9,801 nucleotides of DNA from UBA1858 sp963926275 (GCA_963926275.1 CAWUWP010000092.1:1-9801); one strand, 5' to 3'; shown: positions 1-6,679, counted from the first letter of the stretch. Notes: generated from the letters alone by a model not told the origin. Numbers and translations are program-made.

Positions 1-752
1 GGCATTTTTAAGCCAGAGTGAACGGCTGCTTCTAGTTTGAAGCCAGCATCAAACACATAAGTTAACATGGAACCAACAGCCCACCATGTTGATGGTGTGA
101 TTACATTTTCAACGTTATTACGTTCTATGCCATAAAATGTATTAGGTTCATGAGTTTCGTTCAGGATACCGATAGGCAATAAGAACACACCACCTAATAC
201 GCTTGTGCTGTTATTGAAGTCATACTCGATATAAGCCTGCTCAATCTCAACTTCTCCGCCTAATGGATCACCACTACTTTGTACACCACCATGCTCAATT
301 TCAAATTCAGAAAAGAAGCGCAGGTTGTCAGCAAATTCATAGCCAAAGAATAAAACAAAGCGATGGATATCGAATTCGTCTTTATCTCTCTTGTCGTCTT
401 CTGCGTCTAAGTTGTTGTAGTGAACTTCACCATAACCACCAATAGATAAGTTTTGTAAGCCTTCAAGGAGAGGTGACTCAACGGCTTCAGCTGCCGCTTC
501 GGCCACTTGAGTCGCTTCCTCTGCATTTTCAGTTGCTACCTTGGCTGAGGCAGCAGCGTCTTCAGCGGCTTGTTTAGCCTCTTGCACGGCCTTTTGATTA
601 TCTTCACGCTCAGACATTAAGAACTTAACAGCTTCTTTAAGCTGTTCATATTCTGTTTTGTCGACAGTGACTTGATCGCTGGCAAATCCATTGCCGGACA
701 CTAGGACGGTCGTACTGACCAATATGCCTAGCACTAACTGTTTGATTTTCAT
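1..752 (-). CDS. outer-membrane porin-like protein, C-terminus beyond window edge
   Basis: I translated this frame by hand. It is open from the ATG at 752-750 to the left edge (250 codons). It begins with a typical signal peptide (MKIKQLVLGILVSTT..., hydrophobic core at 5-18, probable cleavage after GFA at 22-24). Residues 33-92 form an Ala/Glu-rich coiled-coil stretch (EYEQLKEAV, then EAKQAAEDAAASA and VAEAAAEAVE). From about residue 98 it becomes a beta-barrel sequence with alternating aromatic strands: SIGGYGEVHYNN, FVLFFGYEF, LRFFSEFEIEHGG, QAYIEYDF and a TPSTWWAVGSML segment. This resembles the porin family often encoded beside iron-uptake or di-haem (DUF1111) genes in gammaproteobacteria. 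The coiled coil probably crosses the periplasm or trimerises the protein. A good Shine-Dalgarno (AGAGG, 8 nt spacing) supports the start. A Fur-like site lies upstream. The substrate cannot be told, and an OprO/OprP-like porin is an alternative label. Confidence 0.85.
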   Translation of the reverse strand, partial: MKIKQLVLGILVSTTVLVSGNGFASDQVTVDKTEYEQLKEAVKFLMSEREDNQKAVQEAKQAAEDAAASAKVATENAEEATQVAEAAAEAVESPLLEGLQNLSIGGYGEVHYNNLDAEDDKRDKDEFDIHRFVLFFGYEFADNLRFFSEFEIEHGGVQSSGDPLGGEVEIEQAYIEYDFNNSTSVLGGVFLLPIGILNETHEPNTFYGIERNNVENVITPSTWWAVGSMLTYVFDAGFKLEAAVHSGLKM

Positions 753-823
753 TAAAATTACCTCTGAGTCTATGAGAATATTAAGATTAAAGTAAGGAGT
801 GATCGCAAATAAAACGATGATCG

Positions 824-864
824 ATATTAGCATACGTTAATACTAATGCAAATCATTCTTATTG
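824..864 (-). promoter_or_regulatory. porin promoter overlapped by a Fur-like operator
   Basis: Reading the minus strand, a -35 box TTTGCA (852-847) is followed by a 17-bp spacer and a -10 box TAATAT (829-824), giving a leader of about 65 nt before the porin ATG. The -35 box lies inside an AT-rich stretch (845-864) with the look of a Fur site: GCAAAT, then CATTCTTATT, with further ATT-type hexamers beyond. It matches about 11 of 19 positions of the palindromic Fur consensus, much weaker than the site upstream of bfd. Iron repression of the porin is an inference. Confidence 0.5.
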
Positions 865-932
865 TTATTATTGTTACTGTATATAATGCAGGGCCTTCAG
901 CGTGAGTAATTCTGCACTTATTGATAGCTGAG

Positions 933-966
933 AAACTGGCGGGTTATGTCATTAAATAACCAGTTT
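933..966. repeat. imperfect inverted repeat
   Basis: The inner arms GGTTAT (942-947) and ATAACC (956-961) flank an 8-nt loop. The right arm continues with AGTTT (962-966), which pairs with AAACT at 933-937, leaving a 4-nt bulge on the left (938-941). Together this is an 11-bp stem with one bulge. No T-tract follows on either strand, so a terminator is unlikely. Function is unknown; a regulator site between the divergent genes or chance are both possible. Confidence 0.4.
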
Positions 967-1358
967 ATGGAATATGACTCATACTGTTTATGGGTAAGCC
1001 TTAGTCATTTGTTCTGGTCATACTCAGCAAGATGAGAGAGATAAAAATTTAATTTCTGGTTAATTGGCGAAGCGTCAATAGACTATGTAAACGGGGGTTA
1101 TGTATATGAGCAGGTAAATTTAAATGTGATCGCAAGAGGTTTTTTTTGAATAAATTTATATTCTGGAACAAGGTAAATATCTGAATGAACAGCAACAGGT
1201 AAACGTCTATACAATGGCCATCGATCGAAGGTCTGTTATGTCAGTAATCCTATTCACGTTATAGATTCCCCAACAAAATAAGCAAGGCAATAGCTGCATT
1301 GATGATGTAATAGTGTGAGCAAATACTAGTGATTGATAGCTAACTCTTAAGCCAAAAT

Positions 1359-2753
1359 ATGCCTTACTCAATTAGTAAATACTTTATTATTTTACTGTGC
1401 TTGTATTGCACTAGCGCACAGTCACAATCACCTTATTCCGGGGGTGGTACCACGGTATTTGATAGCAGTGTTGACGCTTATACAAAACCAGCAACTAATC
1501 TATCTTTCTATCAACGTCAAAATTTTTTAATTGGTAATTCATTCTTCAGGAATCCGTGGGTGATCGCACCCTCATTAAAAACAACTGCAAGAGATGGTCT
1601 AGGTCCACTGTTTAATACTAATTCTTGTGAGTCATGTCATGTCAGAGACGGTAGAGGCTTGCCGCATGTTAGAAATAATCCATTAGTGGCTTTACTAGTC
1701 AGATTAAGTGTTGACTCGGAAACTAATAATGATGATGACGATAAGCTCATTAGGCATGGAGTCATTGCCGATGCTGCCTATGGCAATCAAATACAACATC
1801 GGTCAATTCCGGGTGTCATTGCTGAAGCGACAGTCACGCTGGAATGGAGTGAGACAATCATTAATTTTCCCGATGGCTCTTCAGCACAATTAAGACAGCC
1901 AAAAATCATTCTTAGTCGACTCGCTTATGGAGAGTTGCATGAGAAAGTTGCCTGAGCTGCGAGAACCGCGCCGGCGATGATAGGTCTAGGACTGTTAGAG
2001 GTGATAGCAGAATCAACGCTTATACAAATTTCACAACACCAGCTTGAGAGTGACAATGGTGTGTCTGGTAAATTGAATAGAGTGTGGGATCAGCGGTTAC
2101 AGAAAACAGTGCCGGGCCGGTTTGGTTGGAAAGCAGGCATGCCCACTATAGAACAGCAAGTAGCATCCGCTTTTTCTGCGAATATTGGCATCACATCAAG
2201 TATTTTTCCTGAGTCATCGTGCACAAAGAAACAAGTAAAATGCTTGTCTGCGCGCTCCGGTGGAAGGCCTGAGCTTGATGATGAGTTTCTTAGTATAATC
2301 ACCTCGTACTCAAAGACGTTAGCGGTGCCAGCGAGAAGAAGCATCAGCTATCAGCAGGTGATAATGGGAGAGCAATATTTTCGTCAGGCAGGTTGCCAGC
2401 AGTGCCATATAGAAACAATTAAAACAGGGGTGGATAAAGATTTTCCTGCGCTGAGCTTGCAGGTGATACATCCCTATACGGATTTGTTGTTACATGATAT
2501 GGGCGAAGGGTTGGCAGATCATAGTCGCGAATTTTTAGCCACGGGTACTGAATGGCGAACTCCGCCATTGTGGGGAATAGGACTGATGAAAACAGTAAAT
2601 GGGCACACCAACTTATTGCATGATGGGCGCGCCCGTAACATTGAAGAAGCTATTCTCTGGCATCAGGGAGAAGCTGATGGAGCTCGCGATCACTATGTGA
2701 ATATGCCGAGAGAGCAGCGTCAGAGACTAGTGAATTTTATTAACTCACTATGA
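1359..2753 (+). pseudogene. DUF1111 di-haem c-type cytochrome (thiol-oxidoreductase-like), interrupted by an in-frame TGA
   Basis: The gene encodes a periplasmic di-haem protein of the DUF1111 family. The start has a signal peptide (residues 1-22, ending TSAQS). Haem motif 1 is CESCHVRDGRG at residues 90-100. Haem motif 2 is CQQCH at 346-350 (counting the stop as codon 199). A typical family tail follows, with WRTPPLWGIGL and LLHDGRA. One TGA at 1953-1955 interrupts it. The seven codons after the stop read AARTAPA and run straight into MIGLGLLEVI in the same frame, which matches the family's conserved RxAPxMIGLGLLE block. So this is a single nonsense codon, not a frameshift. The total of 463 sense codons is normal for the family. 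Without readthrough the product is a 198-residue one-haem fragment; a separate start at 1977 would have no signal peptide. Relatives often sit with porin and imelysin genes in iron uptake. Alternatives are a sequencing error or readthrough. Confidence 0.8.
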
Positions 2754-2760
2754 CGTTAAT

Positions 2761-3246
2761 TTAGCCTGCGCTATTTCCACTAAGCATCATTTCTTGTAAA
2801 TAGTTCTTAATGCCAACATGAGAAATGCGGTCGAATTGTTCTTCTAACCAATCAACATGCTCTTCTTCACTCTCTAGGATATGTTCAAACAACTCGCGTG
2901 AAACATAATCTTTAACGTTTTCGCTGTGCTCAATGGCTTGTTTCAAATCTGGAAGAGCTTCCATCTCTAATTTAAGATCACATTTAAGCATCTCTTCTGG
3001 AGATTCGCCGATGTATAGTTTTCCGAGTGACTGTAAATTGGGTAAGCCGCCTAAAAATAAGATGCGTTCAATTAGCATGTCGGCATGTTTCATCTCATCG
3101 ATAGATTCATGATATTCATGTTCGTTGAGCTTCTCTAAGCCCCAGTTTTTATACATACGTGCATGTAAAAAGTACTGATTAATAGCAGTTAGTTCATTTT
3201 TTAGTGTGATGTTTAAAAACTCGATTACTTTTGTATCGCCTTTCAT
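2761..3246 (-). CDS. bfr: bacterioferritin
   Basis: This is the haem-containing 24-subunit ferritin that oxidises Fe(II) and stores it as a mineral in the cytoplasm. The protein has 161 residues, close to the 158 of E. coli Bfr. All ferroxidase ligands sit at the E. coli positions: Glu18, Glu51, His54, Glu94, Glu127 and His130. Met52, which ligates the inter-subunit haem, is present in DEMKHAD. The segment IERILFLGGLPNLQ is diagnostic of the family. With its metal and haem ligands intact it should be a true catalytic Bfr, not a haem-only partner subunit. It lies downstream of bfd on the same strand across a 136-bp gap and ends 7 bp from the convergent di-haem gene. It may be co-transcribed with bfd or use its own weak promoter: a TATAAT sits at 3275-3270, about 24 nt before the ATG, but with a poor -35. 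Confidence 0.97.
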   Translation of the reverse strand: MKGDTKVIEFLNITLKNELTAINQYFLHARMYKNWGLEKLNEHEYHESIDEMKHADMLIERILFLGGLPNLQSLGKLYIGESPEEMLKCDLKLEMEALPDLKQAIEHSENVKDYVSRELFEHILESEEEHVDWLEEQFDRISHVGIKNYLQEMMLSGNSAG

Positions 3247-3333
3247 TAGAGTTCGTCCAGTGTGAATTAATTATAAAATTAATTGTAAACTAAATTTTTC
3301 TAGAGAAGTTGTTTGAAGCTGAGAACGCGAGTG

Positions 3334-3352
3334 TAAGAACGATTGATTCTTA
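3334..3352. repeat. 19-bp inverted repeat in the bfd-bfr gap
   Basis: Perfect 6-bp arms TAAGAA (3334-3339) and TTCTTA (3347-3352) flank a 7-bp centre. It lies between bfd (ends 3383) and bfr (starts 3246). The AT-rich arms and absence of a T-tract argue against a terminator. The size and ATTCTTATT content recall a degenerate Fur-type operator, but the match to the Fur consensus is poor. Role unknown. Confidence 0.35.
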
Positions 3353-3382
3353 TTTATTGGAGAGCGATGACTAAGTGGAGCG

Positions 3383-3610
3383 TTAAGTGACGTTAACGCT
3401 AAATTCGTTTGAAGGTTTATTGTCAGAAATAACGTTGCTTTGGCAGGGGCTGCGGCAACTTCTCATGCACTGGCGTGCATGATTTTCACATTCGCCACAT
3501 TGGGTAGCGACACCGAGTTCAGATTGCATCTCTGAAAATGATGAAGCCCCGTTATTCACGGCGTCTCTAATTTGGCTATCAGTGACCTGTTTGCACATAC
3601 ATATAAACAT
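3383..3610 (-). CDS. bfd: bacterioferritin-associated ferredoxin
   Basis: Bfd is a small [2Fe-2S] protein that docks on bacterioferritin and passes electrons to its haem so that stored iron can be reduced and released. I start it at the ATG at 3610-3608, giving 75 residues beginning MFICMCKQVTD. From there the four cluster cysteines fall at 4, 6, 38 and 41, the same numbers as in E. coli Bfd. A longer GTG-started reading (from 3700) would add 30 residues with no family resemblance and would include the promoter. Unusually, three more cysteines follow at 48, 52 and 56 (C-x3-C-x3-C), with a tail to residue 75 that is longer than the 64-residue E. coli protein. No Shine-Dalgarno precedes the ATG. 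A Fur-controlled promoter ends right at the start codon, so the gene should be induced by iron starvation. bfr follows on the same strand. Confidence 0.93.
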   Translation of the reverse strand: MFICMCKQVTDSQIRDAVNNGASSFSEMQSELGVATQCGECENHARQCMRSCRSPCQSNVISDNKPSNEFSVNVT

Positions 3611-3616
3611 GCTGTA

Positions 3617-3645
3617 AAGATAACGCAAATGATAATGATTGTCAA
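3617..3645 (-). promoter_or_regulatory. bfd promoter with a Fur box in the spacer
   Basis: On the minus strand a perfect -35 TTGACA (3645-3640) is followed by a 17-bp spacer and a -10 TATCTT (3622-3617). The Fur box occupies 3625-3643 and matches 15 of 19 positions of the consensus GATAATGATAATCATTATC, covering the whole spacer and part of the -35. Bound Fur would block RNA polymerase, fitting iron repression of bfd as known in other proteobacteria. The expected transcription start, 7 nt past the -10, is the A of the bfd ATG at 3610. Confidence 0.85.
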
Positions 3646-3745
3646 TAACATCCGCAATGGGGTGGATCGCGAAGTGACTGAAAAACAAGTAAAGTCCCAC
3701 CCTTATGAGCTTAAATCGATTTTTTAATAATATTGGGCAGCAAGA

Positions 3746-4480
3746 ATGAATACCAAAACCTTACAGACTTATGGGCTTTGGACGTTGTATTCAGTGAGTT
3801 CGCTGCTGATTTGTGTGTGGTTAGCGTGGCAATTGTCAGCACAAGTGAATTTTCTATATCCGCATTGGTATTCAGTGTTGGAGATTGATCAAACTATCGA
3901 ACAGACCCTGCCTAAACATTTATACAAGCAAGAATTTATTGCCACGGATGTTAATGAGCATCATCGCCTATTTGCCGAAATCGTTACTTCGATACAAAAC
4001 AAGGGTCGCGGCCTAGAAACAATAAAATTTCACAGTCCTTCAGGTAAAGAATTAGGATTACTGTTAACTAATAGTGAGGTTATGCATTTACAAGATGTTG
4101 CAGATCTCATTGATATATTAGGTTGGTTTTGTTTGGCCACGCTTATTTTTTGCTTGGTGGTACTTGTTGCGATTATTATTTTTCGCCATGCAATGCCGAC
4201 AACAAAAAAGATATTTGTCAGCGTGCTTGGCTTGCTGGTTGTGGTTGTGATGCTGATAGTCGCATTAGGTGCAAAAAAGTTTTTCTATTGGTTACATACC
4301 GTGGTGTTTCCAGATGATCACCAATGGTTCTTTTATTATGAAGAGTCATTAATGAGCACGTTAATGAAAGCGCCTGATCTGTTTGCACCGATTAGTATTC
4401 AGTTGTTGTTATTGGGGATCGGCATATGGTTATTACAGCTAGTGCTGTTGCGTAAATTTGGGCATTTTAGAACGGTCTAA
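3746..4480 (+). CDS. DUF1461-like integral membrane protein (TIGR01906 type)
   Basis: This is a 244-residue inner-membrane protein of unknown function. It has four likely membrane segments at about 11-30, 124-146, 156-175 and 214-235. The first is followed by a roughly 90-residue extracytoplasmic domain. Two features recall DUF1461: a T-NSEVMHLQDV-like segment just before the second membrane helix (109-118), matching the family's ExxHMxDV pattern, and an FPDDHQWFF segment (188-196) before the last helix, matching the family's F-x-D/W block. No reaction can be assigned. It is transcribed away from bfd across the Fur-box region (intergenic gap 3611-3745) and converges on hemJ with a 14-bp overlap of coding ends. 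The Shine-Dalgarno is weak (GGGCAG, about 6 nt upstream). The assignment is by motif recollection, so family confidence is moderate; the gene itself is clear. Confidence 0.75.
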   Translation: MNTKTLQTYGLWTLYSVSSLLICVWLAWQLSAQVNFLYPHWYSVLEIDQTIEQTLPKHLYKQEFIATDVNEHHRLFAEIVTSIQNKGRGLETIKFHSPSGKELGLLLTNSEVMHLQDVADLIDILGWFCLATLIFCLVVLVAIIIFRHAMPTTKKIFVSVLGLLVVVVMLIVALGAKKFFYWLHTVVFPDDHQWFFYYEESLMSTLMKAPDLFAPISIQLLLLGIGIWLLQLVLLRKFGHFRTV

Positions 4481-4889
4481 CCACGACTAAAATCACAATT
4501 GCGATAAGTGCTAATACAGGTGCTTCATTAAACCAGCGATACCAAACATGTGATTTTGTATTGCGATCATGTTTGAATGCGGAAACAAGAAAACCGCACC
4601 AGATGTGATAAAAAATTAGTAACCAAATTAATCCTAATTTGGCGTGCATCCAATATCCGATCATGTAGGCATCCCAAGCAGGGATTAATAACCATAGCCC
4701 AAAAACAATAGTGAGTATTGCGCCGGGTGTCATAATGCCAAAGAATAATTTTCTTTCCATGACTTTAAATCGTTCATTGCTAACTTGGTCATCTGACATG
4801 GCGTGATAAACAAATAAGCGTGGCAGGTAAAACAATCCTGCAAACCAAGTAACCATAAACATAATGTGCAAGGCTTTAATCCATAGCAT
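4467..4889 (-). CDS. hemJ: protoporphyrinogen IX oxidase, HemJ family
   Basis: HemJ oxidises protoporphyrinogen IX to protoporphyrin IX, the penultimate step of haem synthesis, in the inner membrane. The 140-residue protein has four membrane segments (about 5-25, 51-72, 83-104 and 123-138). Family hallmarks are visible in order: His8 in the first helix, WFAGLFYLPRLFVYHA (15-30), WMHAKL (80-85, with His82 and Lys84), and the loop WYRWFNEAP (116-124). HemJ is the usual oxidase where HemG or HemY is missing. It starts 4 nt after the stop codon of the upstream ClC gene, with its GAGG Shine-Dalgarno inside the last ClC codons, so the two are probably translationally coupled. Its 3' end overlaps the convergent DUF1461 gene by 14 bp. 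Haem made here would serve the nearby bacterioferritin as well as cytochromes, but that link is inference. Confidence 0.93.
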   Translation of the reverse strand: MLWIKALHIMFMVTWFAGLFYLPRLFVYHAMSDDQVSNERFKVMERKLFFGIMTPGAILTIVFGLWLLIPAWDAYMIGYWMHAKLGLIWLLIFYHIWCGFLVSAFKHDRNTKSHVWYRWFNEAPVLALIAIVILVVVRPF

Positions 4890-4893
4890 ATTG

Positions 4894-6645
4894 CTACCTC
4901 ATATATAACTGTTCAAATTGTTCGCGTGTTAGCACGCCGTATACATAGCGCTGTGCATTCTTGTTCCAATGGGTGACGCAAAGTGCTTCTGATGTGTCGC
5001 TGTTGAATATCTCCCTTGCTTTAGCCAGCGTTGCACGTAAATCTATTTGTGAGACCTGTAGTCTCATCGCAGGTATTTGCATGAGATCTATAGCATTTTC
5101 ACGGTTTTTTTGTGTTTCTAAATACTGAATCAGATCAACCCCTCGAATCAAAGCAATCGGAGTGCACCCGTCTTGTATGCAAATCCACTGTGGATTGCTT
5201 TCTACCGATTGAAGTGCTTTAGCTAAGTTGGTGACGCTGGGTAGTAAGCTGAAGCTGCGACTCATTGCTTTCGCAATACCCGTTCTTTGTAAGGATTGTG
5301 TTATGGGGTCTTCATGAAAATCCAAGCCGCGTACTTTTAACAGTAAGTCGAATACGGGTGGTTGTTTGAATAATTGTCGACTCACTAATTGAGCAACGAC
5401 AATGGCAAGCATACTTGGCCAAATGACAGAATGGTTTGCAGTTATTTCAAATACCGCGGTCAGTGCCGCTAACGGTGCTTGCAAACATGCACCCATCATC
5501 GCGCTCATGCCGATTAGAGCATATAAACTGGTATTTTCTAACGGCACTTCCATTGTTTCATGTAAGAAAATTGCCATTAATGATCCACCAACTGCACCCA
5601 TCACTAAGCTTGGACCGATGAGTCCTGCGGGCATTCCGCAACCCACAGAAATGGCAGTGGCAACTAGCTTAGCGATCATTATTGTTAGTAACAGTGTCAT
5701 TGGGATTTGGCCTAACACGGCTGCATTTAATGTGTCATACCCTTGCCCCATCACTTGGGGTACTTGTATGGCAATCATTCCTGTTGCGCACCCTGCAATG
5801 AGAAAACGAAGACTTAAACCTAATGGCTGAGTCAGTTTAGTGATATGTCTAATAAGTGTTGTGAATAAAGTGGAAGCCAACCCAACTAATAAACCAATTA
5901 ATATCACAAAGGGAACTTCAGCTAATGAAATAGAAGGAATGTTAATGAAGGCTACTAGCGGTTCATTACCTAAAAAGCTGCGTGATACTCCAGTGGCGGC
6001 GATGGCAGCCACCATGATCGGAATAAAACTGGCAAAGGTATATTCCACCATAATAATTTCCATGGCGAAGATTACCCCGGCTAACGGAGTATTAAAGGCG
6101 GCTGAGATTGCGGCGGCGGCACCGCAGGCAACTAAGGTTCGAATAGCATTATTGGGCAGTCCTAAGGATTGTCCTAATGCACTGCCTACGTACGAACCTA
6201 AATGAATAGCGGGACCTTCTCGCCCCATTGATTGCCCACTAATGAGCGCAATACTTGCGCCGATGAACTGAAGGATAAAACTGCGAAATCTTAGGTAGCC
6301 TTGGTGGTAGCGAAGTCGTTCTAAGACGTTGACGACACCGACGGCGGTATCGTCTTTAGTGATTAGTTTAAATAAAATCGCTAACAAACTTGCGCCAATG
6401 ATGGGTGCAAGCAGCCTGGATAATGGTGTTAAGTCTTCGAAGTTCTCTGCGATACCGTCAGGCTTCCAAAAACTGAGTGAATGATCGATGATCAAAATAA
6501 ATACAACCAGAACGCAACCGGTTAGTAACCCGACTAACAGGCCTAGCAGTGATGATTGTATGAGGGCGTCAGGTTTAGCGGTTTGTAGACGGAATTCGTC
6601 TAAACTATCGGTAATTCTGTGACTTAACGGCAGCTTGGGCTTCAT
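4894..6645 (-). CDS. ClC-family anion channel/transporter with C-terminal CBS domains
   Basis: This inner-membrane protein belongs to the ClC family (583 residues). The membrane part spans roughly 30-430. The anion-path motif MGREGPAIHLGS is at 140-151, with the gating glutamate Glu143. FNTPLAGVIFAME is at 184-196. GLIGPS (341-346) stands in for the usual GxFxP. The first selectivity motif GSGIP is replaced by TAVGVVNV (100-107), without the central Ser. The position after Glu196 is Ile, where E. coli ClcA has the internal proton glutamate Glu203. Residues about 450-583 look like two CBS domains (PIALIRGVDLIQYL and VYGVLTREQFEQLYMR are the typical ends), which in other ClC proteins bind nucleotides and regulate gating. 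So it may be a channel or a transporter for another anion, and I give no symbol. hemJ follows 4 nt downstream. There is no Shine-Dalgarno; the promoter suggests a leaderless mRNA. Confidence 0.92.
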   Translation of the reverse strand: MKPKLPLSHRITDSLDEFRLQTAKPDALIQSSLLGLLVGLLTGCVLVVFILIIDHSLSFWKPDGIAENFEDLTPLSRLLAPIIGASLLAILFKLITKDDTAVGVVNVLERLRYHQGYLRFRSFILQFIGASIALISGQSMGREGPAIHLGSYVGSALGQSLGLPNNAIRTLVACGAAAAISAAFNTPLAGVIFAMEIIMVEYTFASFIPIMVAAIAATGVSRSFLGNEPLVAFINIPSISLAEVPFVILIGLLVGLASTLFTTLIRHITKLTQPLGLSLRFLIAGCATGMIAIQVPQVMGQGYDTLNAAVLGQIPMTLLLTIMIAKLVATAISVGCGMPAGLIGPSLVMGAVGGSLMAIFLHETMEVPLENTSLYALIGMSAMMGACLQAPLAALTAVFEITANHSVIWPSMLAIVVAQLVSRQLFKQPPVFDLLLKVRGLDFHEDPITQSLQRTGIAKAMSRSFSLLPSVTNLAKALQSVESNPQWICIQDGCTPIALIRGVDLIQYLETQKNRENAIDLMQIPAMRLQVSQIDLRATLAKAREIFNSDTSEALCVTHWNKNAQRYVYGVLTREQFEQLYMR

Positions 6646-6651
6646 GTGTGT

Positions 6652-6679
6652 ATTATGCCACGCATGAAACCTATGTGAA
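6652..6679 (-). promoter_or_regulatory. probable promoter of the ClC-hemJ operon
   Basis: On the minus strand TTCACA (6679-6674) is followed by a 16-bp spacer and CATAAT (6657-6652); each box matches five of six consensus bases. Only six bases lie between the -10 and the ATG, so the predicted transcription start falls at or next to the A of the start codon at 6645. This fits the absence of any Shine-Dalgarno there. Confidence 0.5.

Larger units (their letters stand above)
753..1358. other. 606-bp divergent intergenic region, mostly featureless
   Basis: This stretch separates the porin from the divergent di-haem cytochrome gene. It holds the porin promoter near the left end and an imperfect inverted repeat at 933-966. 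A weak plus-strand promoter is possible: TTGATG at 1299-1304, 17-bp spacer, AATACT at 1322-1327, giving a leader of about 25 nt before the ATG at 1359. An eight-T run near 1141 has no hairpin before it, so it is not a terminator. I found no convincing coding sequence or recognisable gene remnant here. The gap is long compared with the rest of the window, so decayed sequence is possible but not shown. Confidence 0.5.

Noticed and set aside
263..445. Short plus-strand open frame inside the porin gene
   Set aside because: It is antisense to a frame open for 250 codons with signal peptide, ribosome site and barrel pattern; its own product (His/Gln/Arg/Ser-rich) resembles nothing.
1118..1150. CRP site or terminator near TGTGATCGCAAGAGG and the T-run
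   Set aside because: The right half of a CRP site is missing and no stem precedes the T-run.
1953..1990. Selenocysteine insertion at the in-frame TGA
   Set aside because: The position is not a catalytic or metal-binding site in the family and probably carries a hydrophobic residue. No convincing bacterial SECIS hairpin is visible in the following 40 bases.
2090..2344. Minus-strand open frame within the DUF1111 gene
   Set aside because: It is antisense to conserved DUF1111 sequence and has no recognisable domain or start signal.
3611..3700. GTG start extending Bfd by 30 residues
   Set aside because: The extension has no family resemblance, covers the Fur box and promoter, and shifts the cluster cysteines away from the family positions.
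5402..6205. Two plus-strand open frames (5402-5830 and 5840-6205) opposite the ClC gene
   Set aside because: They are mirror readings of a well-supported ClC protein and lack ribosome sites or family features.
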